The notes under the pieces are model-generated. The model saw nothing but the letters and a program-made list of their open reading frames with translations. It made no database searches and was not told where the DNA came from. 64,000 bases of DNA from Streptomyces luteogriseus (lineage in GTDB: Bacteria > Actinomycetota > Actinomycetes > Streptomycetales > Streptomycetaceae). This document shows, one piece after another, positions 52,713-60,500 of the stretch. The DNA lies in contig NZ_JACHMS010000001.1 of assembly GCF_014205055.1 (NCBI RefSeq), forward strand, positions 7,192,001-7,256,000, in the 5' to 3' direction. Both the position numbers and the translations under genes were made by a program. Within the stretch, counting starts at the first letter, position 1, and every line of letters begins with the position of its first letter.

Positions 52713-54010
52713 GTGAGTTCCTTCCCGCGCGTCTCCGGCAGCCCGAGCAGGGCCAGGGCCGCGATGCCGTAGCCGATCGCGCCGAAGACCAGGGCGCCGC
52801 CGACGCCCCAGCTGTCGGCCAGGAACCCGACCATCGTCGGGAACACGGCGCCCACCGCGCGGCCGGTGTTGTACGTGAAGCCCTGCCCCGTCCCGCGCAC
52901 CGCCGTCGGGTACAGCTCGCTCAGGTAGGACCCGAAGCCGCTGAAGATCGCCGACATGCAGAACCCGAGCGGGAAACCGAGCATCAGGAGCAGGGTGTTG
53001 GCGCCGCTCGGGATGTTCGCGTACGCCAGGATGCAGAGCGCCGACAGCAGGGCGAAGAGCCAGATGTTGCGCCGCCGGCCCAGCTTGTCGGTGAGGTAGC
53101 CGCCGGTCAGGTAGCCGATGAAGGCGCCCGATATGAGGAACGTCAGATAGCCGCCGGTGCCGACGACCGACAGGTCACGCTCGGACTTCAGATACGTCGG
53201 CACCCAGGTGGCCAGCGTGTAGTAGCCGCCCTGGACACCGGTGGAGAGCAGTCCCGCGAAGAGGGTGATCCGCAGCAGGCCCGGCTTGAAGATCGCCGTG
53301 AACGAGCCCTTCTCCGCGCTCTGTTCACGCGCCGCGGCCGCCTCGGGGGCGTCGTGCACACTGCGCCGCAGCCAGATGACGAGCAGCGCGGGCAGCGCCC
53401 CGGTCCAGAACATGATGCGCCAGGCCAGGTCGTCGCCGGCCACCGAGAAGACCAGGGTGTAGACGATCACGGCGAGGCCCCAGCCCACGGCCCAGGAGCT
53501 CTGGATCGCGCCGAGCGTGCGGCCCCGGTGCTTGGCGCTCGCGTACTCGGCGACCAGAATCGCGCCGACCGCCCACTCGCCGCCGAAACCGAGGCCCTGG
53601 AGGGCGCGGAAGACCAGCAGGGTCTCGTAGTTGGGCGCGAAACCGCAGGCGACGGTGAACACCGCGTAGGTGATCACCGTGACCATCAGGGCCCGCACCC
53701 GGCCGACGCGGTCCGCCAGTACGCCCGCTAGGGCGCCGCCGACGGCGGAGACCACCAGCGTGACCGTGGTGAAGAGACCGGTCTGGCCGCTGTTCAGGCC
53801 GAAGTAGGCGGACAGCGCGACCATGCTCAGCGGCAGCGTGAAGTAGTCGTACGAGTCCAGGGCATAGCCGCCGAAGGCGCCGGTGAAGGCGCGTCGGCCG
53901 CGCGGGCCAAGGGCGCGCAGCCAGCCGAACGCCCCGTCGTCCGAGGTGGGTTCGGTGGTCGCGGGGCGTGGGTCGTCGATCTGGGCCTGCGGTGGAGGGG
54001 TCGTGCTCAT
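52709..54010 (-). CDS. MFS transporter for the 5-oxoproline/D-glutamate operon
   Basis: A 433-residue, 12-helix MFS carrier of the metabolite:H+ symporter type (sialate/shikimate/aromatic acid-like). DSYDYFTLPLSMVAL in TM1, AGVLADRVGRVRALM as motif A and ALQGLGFGGEWAVGAILVAEYASAKHRGR in the TM4-5 region are typical. As first gene of the operon it probably imports the acid that the downstream enzymes process. The ATG at 54010 has GAGGTG upstream. Confidence 0.87.
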   Translation of the reverse strand: MSTTPPPQAQIDDPRPATTEPTSDDGAFGWLRALGPRGRRAFTGAFGGYALDSYDYFTLPLSMVALSAYFGLNSGQTGLFTTVTLVVSAVGGALAGVLADRVGRVRALMVTVITYAVFTVACGFAPNYETLLVFRALQGLGFGGEWAVGAILVAEYASAKHRGRTLGAIQSSWAVGWGLAVIVYTLVFSVAGDDLAWRIMFWTGALPALLVIWLRRSVHDAPEAAAAREQSAEKGSFTAIFKPGLLRITLFAGLLSTGVQGGYYTLATWVPTYLKSERDLSVVGTGGYLTFLISGAFIGYLTGGYLTDKLGRRRNIWLFALLSALCILAYANIPSGANTLLLMLGFPLGFCMSAIFSGFGSYLSELYPTAVRGTGQGFTYNTGRAVGAVFPTMVGFLADSWGVGGALVFGAIGYGIAALALLGLPETRGKELT

Positions 54011-54142
54011 GGGCACCTCGCAGAGGGAGGACGGAGGGTGCTTCGGGGTGAGCCGTGCCGTACGGAGGCGGTCGGCGCCGCGGTGGGGAAAGCGGTGGGG
54101 AAAGCGACCCCGCCGCCGCGACGCTGTGCGTAGCACCGTAGA

Positions 54143-54159
54143 GGATTGTTCAACGATCC
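54143..54159. promoter_or_regulatory. GntR operator palindrome
   Basis: A 17-bp inverted repeat GGATTGTT-C-AACGATCC with one mismatch lies in the AT-rich divergent region, 50 bp before the GntR start and 133 bp before the MFS start. Size and symmetry fit a FadR-subfamily site. Confidence 0.65.
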
Positions 54160-54208
54160 CTCAATACCCATGTTGGTTCGTTTTTGTGATCTGCGATTGA
54201 ATTCCGGC

Positions 54209-54904
54209 ATGGCAGAGCAGCTGAAGGACCTCGCCGACGACCGGGCTCTCCTGGGACGCACCAGCACCGCGGAACGGGTCTCGGACATCCTCAGGAGCCG
54301 CATCGCCGAGGGCTACTTCCCGCCCGGGACCCGCCTGTCGGAGGACAGCATCGGCGGCGCGCTCGGCGTCTCCCGCAACACCCTGCGCGAGGCGTTCCGG
54401 CTGCTCACGCACGAGCGCCTGCTCGTCCACGAGCTGAACCGGGGCGTCTTCGTCCGGGTCCTGACCGTGGAGGACGTCGAGGACATCTACCGCACCCGGC
54501 GGCTCGTCGAGTGTGCCGTCGTCCGCGGTCTCGGCGAGCCGCCGTACGGCCTGGACGGGCTCGCCGGGGCGGTCGAGGAGGGGCGGACCGCGGCCCGGGA
54601 AGGTGACTGGAAAGCGGTGGGAACCGCGAACATCCACTTCCACCGGGAACTGGTCGCCCTCGCCGCGAGCGAGCGCACCGCCGAGCTGATGCGGAGCGTC
54701 TTCGCCGAACTGCGGCTGGCCTTCCATGTGGTGGACGAGCCGCAGCGGCTGCACGAGCCGTACATCGCACGAAATGTCGCGATTCTCGCGGCTCTTCAGG
54801 GCGGGGACCGTGAGGAGGCCGAGCGCCTGCTCGCCGGGTACCTCGACGACTCGCTGGAACGCGTGGTCGAGGTGTACCGGCGGCGGGTCGGCGAGGACGG
54901 CTGA
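54209..54904 (+). CDS. GntR-family regulator, FCD (FadR) subgroup
   Basis: A 231-residue GntR/FCD regulator. The winged HTH is at about residues 18-80 (TAERVSDILRSRIAEGYFPPGTRLSEDSIGGALGVSRNTLREAFRLL) and the helical FCD ligand domain occupies 90-225 with a conserved metal/ligand-type Arg-His pattern (DIYRTRRLVE; NIHFHRELVAL). ATG at 54209 gives the standard N-terminus; an in-frame upstream TTG would overlap the operator. It is divergent from the 5-oxoproline operon and most likely represses it. Confidence 0.88.
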   Translation: MAEQLKDLADDRALLGRTSTAERVSDILRSRIAEGYFPPGTRLSEDSIGGALGVSRNTLREAFRLLTHERLLVHELNRGVFVRVLTVEDVEDIYRTRRLVECAVVRGLGEPPYGLDGLAGAVEEGRTAAREGDWKAVGTANIHFHRELVALAASERTAELMRSVFAELRLAFHVVDEPQRLHEPYIARNVAILAALQGGDREEAERLLAGYLDDSLERVVEVYRRRVGEDG

Positions 54905-55022
54905 GGGCGGCGTTCAGGGGGTCGGCGAGGGCGGCTGAGGGCGGTGTTCAGGGAGTTGGCGGGGGCGGCTGAGGGCGGCGGCCGAGGGATGGGCGGGGGC
55001 GGCTGAGGGCTGCGGTCCGGGG
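54887..55022 (+). repeat. Four 34-bp tandem repeats
   Basis: Four imperfect copies of a 34-bp G-rich unit start at 54887, 54921, 54955 and 54989, sharing the core GGCGGCTGAGGGC. The first copy includes the last codons and stop of the GntR gene; the array ends about 50 bases before the kleisin-like gene. It looks like local expansion of the gene end rather than a mobile element. Confidence 0.85.
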
Positions 55023-55075
55023 GGCGTACCGCGTCGTTTGGGTTGTTGTCAGACCCAGGACCTAGTCTGTGCACC

Positions 55076-56602
55076 GTGACTTCGCCTGCATCGACGGACA
55101 GCGTTCCGCCCCAGCTCAGCGCGGGGCCGCGCCCCGCCCCGGGGCCGGCCGCCGACGAGGGCCTGGCGCGGCGCCTGCGCGCGCTCGCCTGCACCGCGCC
55201 GTTGCACGACCTGGACGTGCGCAAGGCCAACCTGGCCGGCGAGTACTCGGTGTACGGCATGGCGGAGGTCGCCCTCGCGGCCATCGACCTGGTCACCCTC
55301 AACATGGACTTCGACACGGGCGCGGACCACGACCAGATCGTGGCCCGGCTCATCCCGCGCATCGCCGCCCAGGCCCCGCAGCGGCCCGCCGCCGAGCACG
55401 AGCGGGTGGCCCGCTGGGTCCTGGAGAACCTGATCAACGTCGGCAGCGTCGACCGCGGCTTCCGCGCGGTGTACGGCACGTTCGGCGCGGACGGCACCTA
55501 TGTGCGCCGCGACTACGACTTCAAGCTGATCGAGGAGGTCCCGGGCCCCGGCGGCACGGTCTACCTCCGTACGACGGACGAGGCGGTCAACGTCCTCGTC
55601 GGCGCCCTCGACACGGACGTCACCAGCGCACAGATCGCCGCCGAGGTCAAGCTCGAGGTGCTGATCAGCCGCGGTCGGCTCGCCGACGCCCAGCTCGCGG
55701 CCGAACAGGCCCGCTACCGCACCGTGCAGTACTCCGAGACCCTGCGCCGCGCCCTGGACGCCACCCGGCGCAACGTGCGCGCGGTGGACTGGCTCTCCGC
55801 CGTGCCCGACATGATCGCCGAGGCGCTGGAGCACGTCGCCGACCGCTACCGCCACGAGAACGCGATCCTCACCAACATCCGCAAGGCACGGGACGAGTCC
55901 GAGGACCCGGAGCAGAAGCGCCGCGCCGCCGAGCTCGTCGACATCGTCAAGGACTGCATCCGCCGGCACACACAGTTGCAGTCCCGGCTGCTGGAGGCCG
56001 GACCGCTGTTCCGCGCCGAGCAGGACCGGCAGGCCTTCGCCACGCCGATGACCACGTCCGGGCTGGACCTCTACGGGCATCTCGTCTCGCCCGTCCTCCC
56101 GCTGCCGCTGGAGCAGGCCGTCCGCGTCACCGACGCCTTCTTCGGCCGCGGCACCGGGCTGCGCACACCGGTGTCCGTCCGGGTCGGCGACCTGGTCGAC
56201 ATACTGCTGACGCCGCCGGTGGAACGGGAGCACCTGGGTGCGGAGATGCCCGAGCCGGACCTGATCGCCACGCCGGACGACAGCCGGTTCAGCGAGGAGC
56301 AGATGGCGGCGGCGCAGGAACTCCTCGACCTGCCGGCGGACGCGCCGCGCCGGTTGTCGGGGCTGCTGGCACAGGCCCGGCGGCAGGACCCCGAGCTGCC
56401 GTACCTGGTCGCCCTGCTGGCGGTGCACGCCGCCAGCCCGCCGGTCGGCACGGCCTATCGCCAGGGCGAGCAGAAGCTGCTGTTCGCCGTGGACGACGGG
56501 ACCGAGCTCGACGACCCGGAGTTCGGCGGGGCGGACCTGATCGTCGGTACCGCACTGCTGGACGCGGCGGGGATGGCGGCGGACCGGACGGAAGCAGCAT
56601 GA
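55076..56602 (+). CDS. MukF/JetA-like kleisin-type subunit of an SMC-like complex
   Basis: A 508-residue soluble protein, mostly helical. After a Pro-rich tail (1-25) comes an N-terminal globular part with winged-helix-like segments, then the block TTDEAVNVLVGALDTDVTSAQIAAEVKLEVLISRGRLADAQLAAEQARYRTVQYSE. A long helical middle (220-330) and a C-terminal small domain end the protein. Position, size and architecture match the kleisin subunit of MukBEF/MksBEF/Wadjet systems (MukF, MksF, JetA). GTG at 55076. The stop overlaps a 12-codon mini-ORF by ATGA. Assignment by architecture and neighbours; no close sequence match is claimed. Confidence 0.7.
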   Translation: MTSPASTDSVPPQLSAGPRPAPGPAADEGLARRLRALACTAPLHDLDVRKANLAGEYSVYGMAEVALAAIDLVTLNMDFDTGADHDQIVARLIPRIAAQAPQRPAAEHERVARWVLENLINVGSVDRGFRAVYGTFGADGTYVRRDYDFKLIEEVPGPGGTVYLRTTDEAVNVLVGALDTDVTSAQIAAEVKLEVLISRGRLADAQLAAEQARYRTVQYSETLRRALDATRRNVRAVDWLSAVPDMIAEALEHVADRYRHENAILTNIRKARDESEDPEQKRRAAELVDIVKDCIRRHTQLQSRLLEAGPLFRAEQDRQAFATPMTTSGLDLYGHLVSPVLPLPLEQAVRVTDAFFGRGTGLRTPVSVRVGDLVDILLTPPVEREHLGAEMPEPDLIATPDDSRFSEEQMAAAQELLDLPADAPRRLSGLLAQARRQDPELPYLVALLAVHAASPPVGTAYRQGEQKLLFAVDDGTELDDPEFGGADLIVGTALLDAAGMAADRTEAA

Positions 56603-56637
56603 GTCAGTACGAGTGGCACAAGGAGTCCCGACCGTGA
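56599..56637 (+). CDS. 12-codon mini-ORF coupling the kleisin-like and winged-helix genes
   Basis: ATG AGT CAG ... CCG TGA encodes MSQYEWHKESRP. Its ATG overlaps the upstream stop (ATGA, 56599-56602) and its TGA overlaps the GTG start of the next gene (GTGA, 56634-56637). It contains the AAGGAG ribosome site (56620-56625) of that gene. It probably serves translational coupling; a functional peptide is less likely. Confidence 0.5.
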   Translation: MSQYEWHKESRP

Positions 56638-57515
56638 GCGAGCATGTCGAGTGGAGCGAGCCGGACGGACCGGCGACCCCGGCCGGCGCCGCCGTCACTC
56701 CCGCGGACGCCGCCGACGCGGCTCGGCTCGTGTCGTTCGGCCTGCAGCCCAAACTGCAGCCCGCCCGTGACCAGGAGTACGCGGACCTGCTGCGGCGGTA
56801 CCGCGAGGACCCGGCCTTCGCGCGGCTCGCCGACGCCGTGGCGACCGGGCTCGGGCTGATCGTGCTGGAGGTGTCCCCGCGCGCGGGCATGGCCGTGACC
56901 GCCGCCGAGGACTCGGTGTTCGCCGTCCGCATGGGCGACTACGCGCGTCGTACGTCCGCCGACGGCGGCGACCGGTTCCTGCACGGGCTCGCCCACCTCG
57001 CCGTCGCCGCCATGGCGTTCCCGCGCCCCGAGGACCTCGCCGACGACGGCTACATCGGCCGCGTCTCGGTCAACGGCGTGGACGCCTTCGTGCGCCAGGC
57101 CTGCCGCCGCCTGGAGGAGCGGGCCGACGAGCAGGGCGAGAACACCGACCCGGCGACCGACGCACCCGGCCTGGAGGCCGCCTGGCGGATCTGGGTGCGG
57201 CGCAGCGCGACCGGTGCCACCAAGGACGCCCGCCGCCTGGCCGGTTCGACCACCGGCATCGTCGCCAAGGCCGTCGCCTTCCTCACCGACTCCGGATTCC
57301 TGCAGCGCACCGGCGACGACCACGGCGGCACCTACCGCACCACCGCCCGCTACCAGCTCCAGGTCCGCGACATGGCCGGCAGCGCCGCCATGGCCGAGCT
57401 GCTGGAGCTGGGCGTCGTCCCGGTCACCGACGGCACGCCGACGCTGCTGCCCGCCGAGGAGAGCGACGACCTGGAGCTGGTCGCCGACGCCGGGCTGCCG
57501 TTCCACTCCTCCTGA
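56634..57515 (+). CDS. MukE/JetB-like winged-helix subunit
   Basis: A 293-residue soluble protein. N-terminal region LQPKLQPARDQEYADLLRRYREDPAFARLADAVATGLGLIVLEVSPRAGMAV; C-terminal winged-helix (about 195-270) with RLAGSTTGIVAKAVAFLTDSGFLQRTGDDHGGTYRTT. This fits MukE/MksE/JetB, which clamp the kleisin to the SMC head. GTG start 8 bases after AAGGAG. Between the kleisin-like gene and the SMC-like gene, the order expected for mukF-mukE-mukB and jetA-jetB-jetC. Confidence 0.7.
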   Translation: MSEHVEWSEPDGPATPAGAAVTPADAADAARLVSFGLQPKLQPARDQEYADLLRRYREDPAFARLADAVATGLGLIVLEVSPRAGMAVTAAEDSVFAVRMGDYARRTSADGGDRFLHGLAHLAVAAMAFPRPEDLADDGYIGRVSVNGVDAFVRQACRRLEERADEQGENTDPATDAPGLEAAWRIWVRRSATGATKDARRLAGSTTGIVAKAVAFLTDSGFLQRTGDDHGGTYRTTARYQLQVRDMAGSAAMAELLELGVVPVTDGTPTLLPAEESDDLELVADAGLPFHSS

Positions 57516-57550
57516 ACTCCCCATCTCACGAAGACTTACGAGAGTCCGCC

Positions 57551-60500
57551 ATGTACGAGCTGTCCCGGGTCCGCCTCTACTCGATCGGGCCCGCCGGTGC
57601 GCGCTACGCCGACACCGTGCTTGACCTGCGGGGGGTGGGCGAGATCGTGCCCGACCCCGCGCCCACGCAGGCGGAGTTCTTCGAGGAGGAGCCGGTCGGC
57701 CCGCCACGCCGGCCCGCCCCCGCGGGTGTGCTCTTCCTGGAGAACGGCGGCGGCAAGTCGGTGCTGCTCAAGCTGATCTTCTCCGTGATGCTGCCGGGCC
57801 ACCGCAACACCCTGGGCGGCGCCAGCTCCGGCGTGCTGCGCAAGTTCCTCCTGGCCGACGACTGCGGGCACGTGGCGCTGGAGTGGCAGCACGTGCTGAC
57901 CGGCGAGTGCGTCGTCGTCGGCAAGGTCAGCGAGTGGCGCGGACGGCAGGTCTCCAACGACCCGCGGAAGTTCGCCGAGGCCTGGTACTCCTTCCGGCCC
58001 GGGCCCGGACTCAGCCTGGACGGACTCCCGGTGGCGGAGTCCACCGCCGTACGGGCCCCGGTCGAGGGCCAGTCCACTGCGCGCGGGCGGCGCCGCACCA
58101 TGAAGGGCTTCCGCGACGCCCTCACCGAGGCGGGCAAGACCTACCCGCACCTGGAGGTGCACTGGGAGGAGACTCACGACCGCTGGATCGAGCATCTCGG
58201 CGACCTCGGCCTCGACCCCGAACTCTTCCGCTACCAGCGCGAGATGAACGCCGACGAGGGCGAGGCAGCCGGCCTCTTCGCGGTCAAGAAGGACGCCGAC
58301 TTCACCGACCTGCTGCTGCGCGCCGTCACCGACACCCGCGACACCGACGGGCTCGCCGACCTGGTCAGCGGCTTCGGCAACAAGCTGGGCCGACGCGCCG
58401 AACTGATCGCCGAACGCGACTTCACCGCCGGGTCCGTCGACCTCCTCGGGCGGATCGTCGAGGCCGCCGAGGCTCGCTCCCGCGCGCGTGACATCCATGC
58501 CGGAGCCGAGCGCCGTACCCGGACCCTGGCCCGCAGACTGTCCGCGCGCGGCGTGCAGGAGCGGATCCGGGCCGCAGACCTGGCCCAGCGGGTCACCGCC
58601 GCCGCCTACGCCGTCACGCACGCCGAGGCGGCCCGCGAGCGCAGCGCGCTGATCTCCGCCGAACTCGCCTACCGGCACGCCTCGCTCGCGCTCGCCGGGG
58701 CCGAGAAGTCAGCCGCCGCGCAGAAGCGCGAGCTCGCCGACGCCCGCACGCTGTACTCGGCGTGGCAGGCCGCCGAGGCCGTGCTGCGCCACCGCGCCGC
58801 CTCCGACCGCGTCACCCGCGTCTCCGCGGCCATCCAGGAGGCCGAGCGGGACGCCGCCCCCGCCCTGGCCGCCCGCTCCAAGGCCGCCGTCGACCTCGTG
58901 GGGGCCCTGCACGCGGCCGCGGAGAAGGCGGAGAGCCACGCCAACGAGGAGGAGGAGCGCTCCGCCGCCCTCCAGGAGGTCAGCGACGCGGCCTACCGCG
59001 ACTCCACCGCGGCCGCCACCCAGGCCCAGCGCGCCCGCAGCGAGATCGGCCACCTAAAGCAGCGCCTCGCCGAGGTCGAACAGGAGACCGCCGAGGCGGT
59101 CCGGGCCGGCTGGCTCGACGACTCCGCGCCCGACGCCGACCCGGCCCGCGCGGCCCTGGCCGCCAGCGACGCCGAGAAGACCGCCGTCGCGGCCTGGGAC
59201 GCCGCCCGCGAGGCGTCCCGCCGGGCCTCGGAGCACGCTCGCGAAGCCGCTTCCACCGAGAGCCGCGCCGAACTGACCGCGGCCCGCGCGGCCGACGCTG
59301 CCACGGCGGCGGAGCGGTCGTACGAGGCCGAGCGCCGCACCGCCGAGGCACTGGCGCGCGAGGAGCGGCTGGCGGAACTGCTCAGCCTGCCCCCGGAGGC
59401 CCGCCCGGGCATCCCGCAACCCCGCCACGGCACCGACAGCGGGCCCGTCGCACCCCCCGCCTCCGGCGAGGAGGGCCTCACCCCGGAGGAACTCGACCGC
59501 TTCGCCGACGACCTGCGCGACCTGCTCGACGACGCCGTCTCCTCCGCCGAGCGGCAACTGTTCGACCTGCGCACGGCCGCCGCCGACGACTCCCGCATCC
59601 TCGGCGCGCTCGGGGACGGCGGGCTGCTCCCGCCCGGCCCGGACGTGCTGGCCACCGTCGAGTTCCTCGGCGAGCACGGCATCCCCGCGCTGCCCGGCTG
59701 GCGCTACCTCGCCCAGGCCGTCGACCCGGCCGACCACGCGCGCGTGCTGGCCGCCCGGCCCGAACTCGTCGACGGCGTGATCATCACCGACCCCGACTCC
59801 CACGCACGCGCCCGGGAGGCGCTGGGAGACGCGGCCCTGCTGCCCCGTTCCGCCGTGGCGGTCGGCACCGCCGCCGCCCTGCTCGCCCCGACGCCCGCCC
59901 CGGACTCCGACAGCGGCGACGTGTTCCTCGTGCCGCCGAACCCGGCCATGCACGACGAGCACGCCGCCGACGAGGAGCGGCAGGCGCTGCGCGCCCGGGC
60001 CACCGAGCGGGACGAGGAGATCCGCACCCTCGCCGCCCGGCTCGGCAAGGACCGCGAACTGGCCGCCCGGCTCGCCTCCTGGCGCACCGGCTGCCCCGCC
60101 GGCCGGCTGACCGAACTGGCCCGGGCGGCCCACGACAGCCGCGCGTTCGCCGAGGAGTCGGAGGCCGAACTGGCCGAGGCCCGGACGGTACGGGCCGAGG
60201 CCGACGAGGTCGCCGCCGAGGCCGCTCACGTCCGGGACGAGCGGCAGGAGGCCGCCCAGAAGGCCCGCCGCTCCGCAGACGCCCTGGCCGGGCTCGCCTT
60301 CCGGCTGCGCGAACGGGCCGGCTGGCAGGCCAAACTGCGCGAACTGGCCGACGAGGCCGCCGAGTCCGAGGCGAGCGCCCAGTCCTGCCTGGAGCGGGCC
60401 CGGGCCGCGGACGAGGACCGGCGCGCCGCCCAGCGCGGCGCCGACGACACCCGCCGTACCGCCCGCGCGCTGCGCGCCGAGCGCTCCGAGATCGCGGGCG

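Noticed and set aside
55580..56100. The kleisin-like protein as a TPR or signal-transduction protein
   Set aside because: The helical block could pass for TPR, but the operon partners and the clear SMC-like ATPase make the kleisin interpretation more economical.
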